Part shown: piece after piece, positions 38,613 through 50,249 of the stretch
How the letters are laid out: every line of letters begins with the position of its first letter
Numbering within the stretch: the first letter of the stretch is position 1
DNA from: Stratiolaelaps scimitus
Lineage: Eukaryota; Arthropoda; Arachnida; Mesostigmata; Laelapidae
Direction of reading: 5' to 3'
Assembly: GCA_019614645.1 (NCBI GenBank)
Contig: JABWDB010000012.1
Span: 4,154,001-4,218,000 of the forward strand
DNA length: 64,000 nucleotides
Translations under genes and position numbers: made by a program
The notes under the pieces: model-generated
What the model saw: only the letters and a program-made list of their open reading frames with translations
Database searches by the model: none
Told to the model about the DNA's origin: nothing

Positions 38613-38614
38613 AT
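38555..38614. repeat. Compound palindromic microsatellite (AC)n(AT)n(GT)n
   Basis: acacacac, then about 40 bases of AT dinucleotides, then gtgtgtgtgtg. The flanking dinucleotide tracts are complementary, so the whole array can fold back on itself. Confidence 0.9.
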
Positions 38615-38965
38615 ATACGGCAACACGTTCTGGATAATTCCCGAATCATCCCGTTCCAGCCATTACGCTAAACAGAATCAAGCGTTCAACGCCCCCACTG
38701 CGTTCAGCATTTTTACCGAGGACAATCTTGGTAAACGTTCCGCTGTCGAGTCGCTACCGAGTCGTGTGACAATTCGCGACAAAATTGCCGCACGACGAAC
38801 CCATCGCGAGATTCGCAGATGTCCTCGTGAGCCCGCGGCGGACGCCGGAAAACCGTCGCCGAGATGAGGGAGCATGGAAGCACTCGTTTAGTCTGTTGAT
38901 TTCGGTTTCGTCGCAAATTTGCGTTCCTCCACTCGAATTAAATCGATAATCGAACCCGGCTCTGC

Positions 38966-38999
38966 GCCGGGGAGCTGCGGTCGCGGCTCCCCGTTTCGG
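38966..38999. repeat. GC-rich hairpin
   Basis: cggggagc and gctccccg form an 8-bp stem around a short G/C loop. No U-tract follows and no function is assigned. Confidence 0.5.
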
Positions 39000-39039
39000 A
39001 CAAGCTTCGCTGCGGGCAGCTATTTCTATTCAGTTCTAT

Positions 39040-39100
39040 TCTATATATATATATATTCTATATATAGAATATATATATTCTATATATATATGTATATATG
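39040..39100. repeat. AT-rich imperfect palindrome
   Basis: Alternating AT tracts punctuated by ttc/gaa words (ttctatatatagaa, gaatatatatattc), giving nested palindromes. Confidence 0.8.
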
Positions 39101-39179
39101 AAATCGTCGATCGCATAAAACAACGCACGCCCGTCCGAGCATTCGACAGACCTCGTCCAATCTCATCACGCCTGTAGAT

Positions 39180-40360
39180 TAATCAGAAATCAAGAAGAGG
39201 AGGAACGAACCAGGACGAACAGATGGATATGTGTAGCCATTCCCGTTTGAGCGTGCACCCGTCCGTACCGCCATCCCTCTTCACGTGTAGTTGTATGCGA
39301 CGGTTGACCAGTCGCCCGGCCGGCTGATTGGCAAGCAATTTATACTGCGTTAATGTCACCGCCCATCTGCGTGATATCCATGCACCTCGGCTCCTCTTTG
39401 TCCGCCTTCTGCATTTTCGGCGGCGGAATAGCATCGGTGGTGTTTGTTGTTGTTGCTGTTGTTGTTGTTGCTGTGGATGCGTGTTGTCACTTATTGGACG
39501 CACACAACTTTCCGAGGATGAGATTGGATTGTTGATGCTGTTTTCGGACACCGTCACCACCGTCACAGCTCACCCCACCGCAACGGCGGTGACGAACCGG
39601 TGAACTTTCAGCGGCATCAACAGCAGTTGACAGAAGTGGCTTCTGCCTCGGTGCTATCGATGCTGCGACAGCAACAGAGAATACACAACTATAACTACAA
39701 TATTCACGGCGGCGACGTGATGACGACGACGTTGGCCACAGCAGCGGTGGCTGGCTGCCTATAGCTGCCGCGGTGGCCAAGCCGGGGCAGCGAACTGTGC
39801 CAAAAAAAGGCACACCAACATGTGATCATGCGAAAGCAGCTGCAGGTAACGGCTGCTTCTGCTGCTGCTGTCGACGATGAAGACGCTGATGTATTACAGA
39901 AGTTTCTTCTGCTGCTGGTGATGACGATGATATCGGCTCTGCTGCTGACAGAAAATCTGCTGCCGCCGCCGCCGCTAAAAATGAAGCTAATACTGTTGAC
40001 GGCGTATGACGAGAGAGACAGCGAGAGAGAGAGAGAGGGGTGAACGAGCTCGATGGATGATCGGATCGCATCGCATAGCACCGGGATCACGAACGTCTGA
40101 GAACGGAACAGGCAACAGTAGCTTGGTCTCAAGGTGTGGGCTCACACGGGGCAGAAACGTCCCGTCCACGGTCTTACCACTAGAGGCAGAGAGAGAGAGA
40201 GAGCCACATGACTCTCTCTCTCTCTCTCTCGTGGTAAGACCGTGGACGGGAACAACGATCGCTGGGAGGCAAATGCATATGTGGAAAATCCGCCGGTGGA
40301 AGACGGACGGATATCGTCTGGAAGAAAAGTGAAGGAAAATTGCGAAGGGAAATAAAAGGG
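39180..40360. other. Triplet-rich island with (CAA)n/(CTG)n, possible exon
   Basis: The minus-strand frame 39183-39566 contains ten consecutive Gln codons from (CAA)n and then a basic stretch (RRRKCRRRTKRSRG). The plus strand is open through the same tract as Cys/Val. Shorter frames run across 39704-40132. The texture matches the yrt leader. No domain is recognisable. Confidence 0.2.
40160..40251. repeat. Perfect inverted repeat, 21-bp arms, enclosing mirrored (GA)n/(CT)n
   Basis: Arms at 40160-40180 and 40231-40251 are exact reverse complements (left arm begins tcccgtccacgg). The 50-base interior itself contains gagaga...gagag and actctctc...ctctc, which also pair. The structure can therefore fold into a nearly continuous stem with an accatg-type loop region around 40205-40212. 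Confidence 0.9.
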
Positions 40361-40388
40361 GAATGACCGGGTCTCTCGGGGAGTGTTC

Positions 40389-40432
40389 GGGGGGTGGGGT
40401 GGATGGGGGGGGGGGTGGATGGGGGAGCGGGG
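40389..40432 (+). repeat. G-rich tract, candidate G-quadruplex
   Basis: Runs of 6, 4, 11, 5 and 4 G separated by ta/tgga-type words (ggtggatggg). It meets the usual pattern of four or more G tracts with short loops. It lies 140 bp from the 40160-40251 inverted repeat. Confidence 0.7.
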
Positions 40433-40715
40433 TTGATGTTCGCGACTTCATCTGGTCACCGAGCAAAGCCAACTGTGAATAATATGAGCGATGGTATAAT
40501 AAGAGGCTGGATGGACTTCCGGTGTGTGAGTTAACGTACGCGTATGCTAGCTGCAATAGAGAACGCTTGATACCGTTTAGCAGGAATGAGCAAAGCGACA
40601 AAAGTGGCCAAACATTATCTAAAAACAAATTCAACATTGAATAATTGCCAACGCCACAGCAGCAGTAACAGCACCACCACCGTGACAACAAGAATCATAA
40701 AATAACGTTGGAAAT

Positions 40716-40717
40716 AC

Positions 40718-40754
<37 letters not shown>

Positions 40755-40768
40755 GGAGAGAGAGGACG
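40716..40768. repeat. (AT)n joined to (GA)n
   Basis: About 20 bases of AT dinucleotides run directly into about 33 bases of GA dinucleotides with one interruption. Confidence 0.9.
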
Positions 40769-41079
40769 TAGAATAGAACTATTGCATATTCAAGAGGAAC
40801 GAAAAAGTGCGTGCACAACCTAAAACCATGCCAAGGTAGTTGATAACGAATGTTGGACCCACAAAATGGTAGGCGTTGGCGAATGACAGTGCATTTGTTT
40901 CAACCGAGAAAACAGAGTGGAACGCCAGACGAGCTCCGTCACAATGCATGACGATGGTCTTCTAAGAGCTGGTCTACAGAGTCCGCATTCACTGCTGCAT
41001 TTACAGCTGCTCGTTCGACTCCTCAACAACACAACAAAGCCATCATCTGGCATCAGCGCCCGCCATAAATCGCACACGA

Positions 41080-44050
41080 AAGTGAAAACAATGTGAATTG
41101 CGTACCCGAGTGTGACTTATCTTCATTATTATTATTATTGTAGTAGTATAGAAGTCCATTTATTGCACTTGGTGCAGAGATGCTCAACGTTGTTGTCGTC
41201 GTCAATGAAATGAGAGATGTTCTGTCCCGGTTGAATCGAGACAGTTTCGGGATCTCCGCGGGATTCTCACTGTTTTCTCATCTTTTGACAAACAGCCTAA
41301 ACCACAGCCCTCTCTCTCTATCTGCCAATAGCCCGCAATACATGTATTGTAATTATGTAGAATGTGCTTTCAGCTACTTCAAGCACAGTTTACTGCCTGT
41401 GCGGTGGTCGAAGACGACTCCGCAGCGGTTCGTGGCCGCTGATGGCCACGTCGTCGTGGCCAGACAGAATTAGTGAATAGAGCTAGTGAGCTGGGCTCAC
41501 ACGTTTACGTGGGCTGTAAACGTTTTGAAGAGATTAACTCGGCCTGTCGAGTCGCCCATTACTCTAGTCGTCAGCCTCTATGAGCCATAATATGGCTTGA
41601 GCGTTTGTTTACAGCCGTCGATCGCGTGAGAGCTGGCAACGATGGCTCAGCCAATTTCGTCGGTTGCCTCTCGCGGTTGCTTTACGAATCAGGGATCGTC
41701 GCCATCTGTCGCTGTTGGGGATCTGGGAGGGGGCGAATGACAGTGCTAGAGTTACAATAAAGACCCGATGCAGGTCAGTTATCAGCGGACATAGGCTTTT
41801 GCAGCGTAGGAGGTTCGTGTCCATGCGACCTGACAAGGGACCGAGTGTTCATCTACCTCGTAGTAGACGGTAAGCAAGTAATAATTAACGAAAAAAAGAG
41901 AAAAACGGATAATTTATAAAACAAATAATTAATTAAAAAAATAATTAACAAGCACACTGCACGATTCGTGGACAAGGGGACAACTGTGCCGCCCACGACG
42001 TCCGCATGGTGTCATGAAATTGGGGCTCGAGCTGATTTTGCTAGAGATATATATACCCTTTTTTTCTAAGCTAGGCTCAAAACGGACGTACCCATTCCAG
42101 CGGCACAAGCGTCCAATATCGAAGGAAACAGCTCGCTGATTCCAGCAGCACGAGCGGAAACTGGTTAACTCAGAAGTGTCGTCTCAAATGAGTCGCGGTA
42201 TCATATATGATTCAAGTAGTTAATATGGACACTCCTTTGGATATTGTTCGTCGATTGCTCTCCACACCACAGATATATTATTTTTGAGTATCAGAAAACG
42301 TTCTATAGACTAACACGGGACAAGATGGAAAGGAGTCCAGTGCTTACGCGACCATTTCAACCGCCTGATCAGGGATTTCGCCTCCTGAGCTCCTGGCTGG
42401 GTACCGTTAGCACTTCGGCAGACGACGCGTCGACACCTGCCAACTCGTTGAAATCAGGATCGGCCCGGCTGAAACGAGAATTGTCATGAGCGGGATGTTC
42501 ACACACAGCTGCGACAGCTGCTTTGCGATGACAGATGTGCTGACATTGTTACGAAATAAACAGCTCCTCTCCAATCAGAGCCTAACGGCTGTGTGTGGGA
42601 ATTCTCCCGGAGGCATGGGAACGCTGCCGCGGGAAGACGACCCATGATAAATAGCAGATAATATATTGGCATAGCTCAGCTTGACTCTGGCTAGAGGAGT
42701 GCACCATGGTATATCACAGCTAATCAATTCGGAATCTGAGAATATCGTCAGTCTACGGAGCTGCGGGGGTCCTGTTGACGGTGTCAGTTTAACTGCCGTA
42801 GGAGAGAAATCGTAAATTGTATCCTCAACTATGATCAACCATAGAAGATTTATTAACGCCAACAACGCCTGTGCACGGAACCATATACAAACGTGATAGG
42901 CAAGCATCATTCAATGGAATATATTAAATATTATTAATAATATGAAGTTAAGTGTAGAGATGAAACAACAGAAATTGTTGGTAATAGTAACGACGCTCTT
43001 GTGATAATTAATGAAGTGTAACATGGTATTTTCTCGACGACTTAATGCTATTTTACTACTTGTTTTTTTTTCATAATTAATATACAAATTAACAATTATA
43101 ATGAGATCACGTTAAACAACGCGTATCTATGTGCTTGAGAGAGAGAGCTATTCCACACACCTTCTCGGTATTATGAGGCAACAGTGCTTCACCTATGGAC
43201 CTTCACCAAGAACCCCTTTCTTCTACTAATTGGCGCAAGTCGGCGTCTGAATTAAAGAGTTTTGCTGTTACATTATTATTTTGTTATATTATCAAATATT
43301 GCTCAGAATCGCTTCGGGTGATCTGAGTTGCAACAGGAGTATCACCTGCCCCCTCCCGCTGGGGGGTCGTTCAACGTTGATACAGGAATAAAAATATCTA
43401 GAGATAGACAATGACTGTATGCTATTATCATCTATTAAGACAGCAGGTGTTCACCAGTAGCTCGTCACTGATATATCCCTGCTACTTAATATATGTGTAT
43501 ATATATATATATGTATAGGTACTATAGAATGGACGTAGGTGGCTTTCGTAACTGTGCCCACGATTCGAGTTTTTGATATATATATATATATCTATTGTTG
43601 TCATAATGTTTTTGTATGCCTTTACTACAAGCAACGTTGCCTGTATACCTAACTACTGCAGATAGGGCGAGCTAAATGTATATTTGATTTTTTCTTTACT
43701 TATCAGTATGCGAATTTGCCGTACATTTGCGTTTGTTTAGCACAAATTGACTATATGGACAATTTTTAACCGGGTAACACCTTCATTTTAATGAGTTTCT
43801 GTCATGTAGCCGAGCAGCATGCTCGGCGTCTTCTCGTTCCACCCATTCGAAGTCGATATCATCTCGCTAGCTAACTATAGCACAATACTATTCTGCTATA
43901 CTGCTACAAAGTTAACAGCAACATTGTATTCGCCAGACACCAAACATAAATAGTGTTTTCCTCTCAACACTAGAGTGAGCTCCACCTTCCTTTCGATCGT
44001 CCGACAATGAAACAGGCTACGATTAATATTACTACTACTACTGGAGTAGC
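41080..44050. other. No recognisable gene
   Basis: Mostly AT-rich. A near-direct duplication attccagc(g/a)gcac(a/g)agcg occurs near 42094 and 42139, and (AT)n is present at 43490-43514 and 43577-43592. No gene recognised. Confidence 0.6.
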
Positions 44051-44155
44051 AGCTATTTGAGAACATCCATTGGCCGTGATTGCACTACAATATCACGCGT
44101 GTGTCCTCATATCCGCTCGCTGCTATCCGGATGCATAAATACGTGCACAGGTCCA

Positions 44156-44872
44156 ATGACGGATGAGCGGGGAGGGGGGGGGCGTTCTCGAAGCAGAGTG
44201 AAAAAGCGCAACGAAGAACTACTCCGGAGGAAATCAGCAAGAAAACATTCGCGATCATCGCAGACATCTTCGGCTGCAGCAGAAGCAGAAGCCTCAACGA
44301 TCATCATAGCTATCAGCGAACGGTTTTGTGGATGGGCGGCTGTGGACGTCGGGGATGACCGGGCGACAATTCCGACGGCAGTTCCGCGAGCGGCGGCGGC
44401 GGCGGCGAGAATCCGCAGGGAGTCAGTCAGCCAGGCAACCAGGGGAGGAACAGCGAGTTCTGCTGCTGCTGCTGCTGAAGGCGATGGTATGGTCCAGACA
44501 GCTGTCAGTGGTAAGCGGCAGTGTTCCCGCTACGATGCCGTACGCCCTTACGCGGATGCCAACCATCCGGACAACGGTTTCGCGGAGATGTGGAGACAAC
44601 AACGACGACGACGACGATCGCTGCCAACGCTCGTCCGTTTTTCGGATTTAATTGGGGCGGCTAGCACCAGCGGTGCCAACAACAATGGAAACCAATGGGA
44701 GTATACGAGCCCGATAATGGTATGGCCAACGTCGACAATCGACGCAAACGAACAACGTCAACGGGATCGAAATATCAACGACGCTCAGACTGCTCAGATA
44801 TGTATGACGCCGTTGTATGACGATTTGAATTTGCCCGCCGTTACTCCAGTCGAAATGTATAATAATATATAA
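44156..44872 (+). CDS. Unassigned ORF, 238 codons, Ala/Arg-rich
   Basis: ATG at 44156 (the open frame begins at 44057 with no earlier ATG), stop at 44870-44872. The product is basic and low complexity at first (KKRNEELLRRKSARKHSRSS), with Ala runs encoded by GCA/GCG repeats, then RRRRRRSLPTLVRFSDLIG, and a more acidic C-terminal part ending YDDLNLPAVTPVEMYNNI. No domain, signal peptide or membrane segment is visible. It is the longest ORF outside yrt, and most alternative frames on either strand are shorter, which favours coding. It may be a single-exon gene or one exon of a larger one. The triplet runs leave the possibility of a chance ORF. Confidence 0.33.
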   Translation: MTDERGGGGRSRSRVKKRNEELLRRKSARKHSRSSQTSSAAAEAEASTIIIAISERFCGWAAVDVGDDRATIPTAVPRAAAAAARIRRESVSQATRGGTASSAAAAAEGDGMVQTAVSGKRQCSRYDAVRPYADANHPDNGFAEMWRQQRRRRRSLPTLVRFSDLIGAASTSGANNNGNQWEYTSPIMVWPTSTIDANEQRQRDRNINDAQTAQICMTPLYDDLNLPAVTPVEMYNNI

Positions 44873-44999
44873 TATTTAAATGAATTTTATTGAAATGGCT
44901 TATCGGCGAGCCGTCAGCGTGCGCTCTGTTGATTTGTTATTATTACGGTTGATGCATCGTGTAGCACAGAGGTGGACCTCGTCTTCGAAAAAAGATGTG

Positions 45000-47900
45000 A
45001 TATACTGAACGCCATAACACAGGGTGTAATGCAGCACAAACATGAGTGTAGCAAGTCCGTTGAGCTGTGTGCTCTTGTGGCGGGTTATATATATTATATA
45101 ATAATAATAATAGTATTAATAATAATAATTATTATTTTTATTCCCCACCCTTCCTTAGATCCGTTGTGTCCACATTGTATCCATTATACAATGGCGCAAC
45201 GGTGAGTTCTTCGTCAGCAGAGCGCAAATTCATCTGTTCGCGAAACACTACTTAGCCGTTATCGAACGGCTTCGACATCAACGACGACAATCAAACAAAC
45301 GCACGAACGATCGATCCATCCATCGAATAAACGGTCAAAACCGAATATCTCCTTGTGGACAGGATAATACGCATATCCCATATATGTATGCATCGTGGCT
45401 ATGGCGACAAGTGACGCGGGGCTGCTGCTTGCTAGGGAACCATTGGGCGAGCAATGTATACGAGACGAGTCTGGCTGCCGAACACACGCGGGCCCTCAAC
45501 ATGACGGAAAGATATGGCAGGAATTATAATTATGACCATCACTTACCCCCCTGACTTAGTTGCTATGCAGAAGGGAGGCGTCAGAGGCTTGGGCGTCTAC
45601 ACACAACGGTTGCCGCTGCATAGTTTCGTTCATTGTTATGATAGGACCCGAGCGGTGCGATCGATCGAGATGTTGTGTTTTATAGATGCCTGTATGGAAC
45701 ACACGTATGGAACGGACACGCACTTGACACCACGCCCTCTAATCGACTACGCTTCCACAGCAGCGGTGTTGGCGGATGCGTCCGGCGAACAGCAGAAGCA
45801 GCAACAACAACAACAATATTTTTTTCTAAATTTTCTGTGTTCGAGCTTAGTGATATCGGTGTTCTGCTGTGTATGTATCTTAAATAAGCATTCGGTATAT
45901 CATCGTGTACCATCAGGGTGCCGAACTCACCCGGACTATTTTGCGGAGGATTGATTTCTGTGCTTGCTGTCGATTGTCGCGTCTAATCGCCATCGCTCCT
46001 CAAGGATTTTAGTAGATGAAAAAGGAACTTTTCATTTGATATCGAGAAAACTACGCCGGGATCTCGAAACGTCTATTTCCAATGACGTTCAATGAGATCC
46101 GTTACCTTGTCGACTATCCTAGGACCGCCTCAGGCAATCTCAGATCCAGGCTGGGTTTGGCCTCTATATCGCCATTCTCATGGCTAATTCTTGTCATCTC
46201 CTCTGTCCCTTGTCATCACCCATCCCGTGGTTCATACACACACGTCATTCACGTGAACGTCATCTTCTTATGCAGCGATGCGGGCAATCGGCGATCCCTC
46301 ATCGGCAATCTGAGCCGTTCAACGCAGCGCAAACCAACGAACGAAGCGGTTGTCGCCGAGTTGTCCCGTTGCAGACGTTTCTCTTTCAACTCACACCGGC
46401 CACTACGGCCAATGCAATCCCGAACGCCAGCCACAGATGTCATCGGGTAGCTATTGTACAGTACAATTACGCCTGTTGATTCTCGTTGATGGGGCCAGCA
46501 CCGTCTGAACGGCTGCCGTCGTCACCAGCAGTCTACTATTTAGCAGTGGGGACATTAGCATAGAACAGGAGGCAATATGAATGGAAGTCCACGTGCAGAG
46601 CGACAGAAGCACAGGCAAAGTATCGATGAAACAATGGGCAGGCAAAACCAGAGAGTGAGAGAGCGACGGCATTGTGAACAAGTAGCCGTAAGAATCAACG
46701 TAAATACTCATCACTGCCGATTATAGGCAGAATTTGAGTGGCGACTATAGCTGGTTTGACGCTTTTGTTTCGTTCATTGCTAAAACAATGCGAATGTTAC
46801 TATCTCCACTGCTGTATATATTTGCATAGGGCCAGCAGGCGACAGGGGGCCGAGCTTAGGGGGCCGTCGATGAGTCGTTGGAAACCGATTCGTAGGGGTA
46901 TTACTACCGCCGTAGGGAATCAACGCAGCCAGAAGCAGCAACGTGACGGACTGTTTTACTCGTAACGGACATGGCAGGATGTCAGCTCGGTGTGCAGCCG
47001 GCTATAGTCAAAGTTTCGAGAGATTAGAGGGCGAACAATCGCTCAATCATTCTCAGCATTACCGGGCTATCTGCCGGATTCGCTGTGCATGAGCAGATCG
47101 TCGGCGCGAGCCTGTCAGTCAACAGCGCCTCATATGAACAGGGACTCATAGTTCAATTTGCGTTCCGACGAGAAATTCTAGCCTAACATTATCCGCTTAT
47201 GGCAATCAGCCCGGTGGTTCGATGAATATGAATCAGACTCCCTGACAGGTCCGCATTAGATCGTATTTAGGAAGGGCAAACGCGGAATAGAAATGGCTGC
47301 AAGCGCAGTCAAACCGTCGACCCGAAATATTCGCGCGAAAGTCAGCCCGAGAACATATACTACTTAGAATACAATGCACGCAAGTCAATATACAATGCAC
47401 GATGTTGGAAGACCACAGTGGAACTGCACCCACTCGTAGACAGAGACATGACGTCCAATGAACCTTCAATCAAACCGCGCCTGTAGCACAGACAGGCATA
47501 AAGGAACACAGGAAAAAGACAAGAAGTCGTCCCGTAATCAATTCGCTTCCTCTGAGTCTAATTTGTGCCGGACAGAGGGCAATGATATCGGAACCTTGGT
47601 CGAGGCGGGTGGGGGGGGTCCAGATGGCGCAGGGCCGAAATGGCGCGCTCAGATCCACGTCGCCCCAGTGACCGATCGACGATGGAACAGCGACTGAAGG
47701 AAGTCAATGAAAAGGAAATGCATTATCAACATTTATATATACATAAATCCCTATGTATATATATAGATATATATAAACCGATTTCATATAATAAAAAGCC
47801 ATAATCGATTTCAATCGGTCGCTTGTCAAGCCGTCCCGAGCGTAGAAGTCAATTGCTGATATTCTCGTGGGTCCCGTTGGAGAAAACAAAGCCGAAAGTG

Positions 47901-48980
47901 ACCATCGAAAAGTCTACATTGTCTTGATTCGGCGGCGACTCGAAAGACGGACCCGTTCCGGCGAACATCGCAGCTGTCCAAAGCATAAATCGAAGACGAA
48001 TAACCAACAATGATTTGATTACTCTGTTGTTTACAGCATCAGCTGGATAGTAGTTGTGTATGTCATAATAGACTCGTTTTGGCCTCTGCCCTCGAGAAAC
48101 GTTACGAAAATAATAAAATGATGATAAGAATAATAATAATAAACACTAATAAAAATCATATGAACGCATAACACGTGATTTAAGATTACGATGGTTACGT
48201 TTATTTGTGAGGGGGAGAGACACATTCAATTGAGCGGGTGGTAGACGATATAACGCAACCCGTGGCGGTGGTCCGCGACTTCCGGGAAGAGCTTCACAAT
48301 GTATTCGAAATGAGCACATTCATTTTTATCTATCATCAATCTATGTGAGCTGCATCTTACACAAATGCATGCACGCACGCACACACTGGCCAATGGACAG
48401 ATACATAGACAGATTATTTGTCAGTGGTTCAAGATCATATATATATACGCTACTTATACTCTATTATGACAATACAACATTCGTCATTTGATTACAGGAT
48501 TTCCTTTAACAAAACGGTTTATTCTTGTGTTCCTGGTGCATCACACGGATACCGGTAAGACGCTCGACGCACTGCCAGTGAGTACGCCAACGCATTTCAA
48601 TCATCAGAGTCCTCTCGAAGCATACGCGTTGCCTGTGAAATCCTTAAAGTCAAACATTGTAATTCAGCCTCTTTGTCGAGCGACCCAAAACGCGCCGCAA
48701 ACCCTGTCTTGCTTTACCTCAACAAAACAACAACAACAAGCGCTAGTCCGTATCCTAATGCCGTTCCTATTATACTGAGCAGCTTGATGGATTATTCCAC
48801 ATCGCCGCTGCTGTATAGCACGAGACGGCGTATATCGGCAATCAGGAACACACGCTATCGTTACATCTTTAGTAGTTGCTATCATTGTATTCCAGAAAAA
48901 CAAAACAATCCCAACGGCTTGAATGGGTATTTTAGTCGACGTGATCACCCAATCCAATGGCGGTTTAAGCCACCTCCAGA
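45000..48980. other. No recognisable gene
   Basis: Holds TAA/ATA triplets at 45098-45135, (CAA)n at 45798-45816, (AT)n near 47735-47775 and ORFs of at most 146 codons without motifs. tacaatgcacg occurs twice at 47370-47402. Confidence 0.55.
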
Positions 48981-48999
48981 ATCCTTAAATACCGCTTAC

Positions 49000-49118
49000 G
49001 ATGATGAGCAGACCGATGAGGCACATCGCCGTGTTGACGGCGAATAGGCATCGACCGAGGCAGAGGATGCTATGGCCGAACGGAGCGACGAAGATGAAAA
49101 TAACCAAAAATCCCTCAA
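49000..49118 (-). CDS. Candidate internal exon encoding a hydrophobic membrane segment
   Basis: On the minus strand an AG (49120-49119) preceded by a pyrimidine-rich stretch opens a 119-nt segment that ends exactly at ATC|GTAAGC, a good donor. The frame encodes about 39 residues with two hydrophobic stretches, EGFLVIFIFVAPFG and CLFAVNTAMCLIGLLII. Third codon positions are mostly C or G, unlike the surrounding DNA. The second stretch, with F..N and a later Gly in a run of aliphatics, faintly resembles first membrane helices of tetraspanins, but it also loosely resembles the S4 region of TRPM channels; neither is convincing. I found no partner exons, so the gene is unidentified. Confidence 0.3.
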
Positions 49119-49189
49119 CTAACCAACGACGATTAACACGACAAAGGAACAAATGCAATTGCAAAATCAAATGATGATGGAGCCCCCCG

Positions 49190-49204
49190 CGGGGGGGGGG
49201 GGGG
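49190..49204 (+). repeat. 14-base G run
   Basis: ccccccgc followed by 14 consecutive G, then gtctgttcgggggt. It could form a hairpin or quadruplex and is prone to sequencing error. Confidence 0.85.
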
Positions 49205-49989
49205 TCTGTTCGGGGGTACGGACCCCTCGCCCGGGTCTTGCGCAGAGCGCAAATAGACGCTGGCGCTTAGCTCACTTTCTGATCTATCCGACACGCGGGC
49301 GTGCGAATTCAAACGAGCAAGCGATGTCAGTAGTGACTCGAGACATTGAAGAAGCACTTTATGGATGGAAACATTTTCGGTGGAGCGGTCGGAGGGTTTA
49401 GGGGGAGAGTGCTATCCAACCGGGAGCTAATCTGGGAAAACTGGTATAGAGCCAAGAGCCGCCGCCGCCGCCGCCGCTCTTGGCATCTTGCAAATTGAAT
49501 AGAATAGTGATGAGAGCGGGAGATGTTCTCATGAGGGACATATATTTTCCCCCGTTTTGCCAAATGGACACCGAAGCCGAACACCGTTCGAGGTCGTCTT
49601 TCTTGTCAAGGAGATGGCTGGTAAAGAGTCATTTTCGCCGGGATGATTTCTAAATATAGTATAACATTAGCGCAGGGATAGGCTCGGCCTGAACGACAAC
49701 TTCAACAGCGATTGGCATTTCACTAATATGGTTAATTGTACAGGATGGGTTAATGGTCTGTGGCTTCAAGGGATTTGCAATTGGAGGAACGGCGTGATGA
49801 CTTTTGCTGCTGAGCTGTCGATGAAACGTCATGTGTCGGCTGCATTCACTGCTGCTAATTAGCGGATATATAATAGCTAGCTAGGGTGAACTGATCATGG
49901 TATGCAATGTGCAATGTGATTGCAATCAGCATTGTGTCCGTAAATTACATCTTAGGCATTCAACCATTCCAAACATAAGACGATCTGCG

Positions 49990-50100
49990 GTTTCATCGGC
50001 TAAGTCTTTGGATGTAGAAAATAAAATGTCGGACGCAGCAGGTTCGAGTCCCGCGAAGTGCCATATTCATTTTGAATGAGAAGTGCCATTGTATTGTACT
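49990..50100 (+). mobile_element. tRNA-derived SINE remnant, second type (copy G)
   Basis: Contains the B-box-like core cagcaggttcgagtcccgcg at 50036-50055, identical through caggttcgagtcccgcg with the reverse complement of the copy at 59170-59340. It ends gccattgtattgtac, similar to the end of copies A and B. The 5' part is diverged and no A box could be assigned. Confidence 0.5.
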
Positions 50101-50249
50101 GAGAAACGTCACTGTTAACAACGTCTTGCCCAATTTCGGTAGGCATTGAAGTATCGTCATCAGCCCACACACGTTCCCACACAGCAGTTTTCCCCTTCAT
50201 CTCATTTCGCCTCTCGGGCAAATTTCATTTGGAAAATCTGATCACACTT

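Noticed and set aside
38934..38960. B-box-like gggttcgatt on the minus strand
   Set aside because: Lacks the tcc of the B box and has no A box or similarity to the SINE copies; it sits beside an unrelated hairpin.
48664..48957. Minus frame continuing after the hydrophobic exon at 49000-49118
   Set aside because: A stop lies between them in the same frame and the downstream part is Cys/Arg-rich from (GTT)n; it is better explained as intron.
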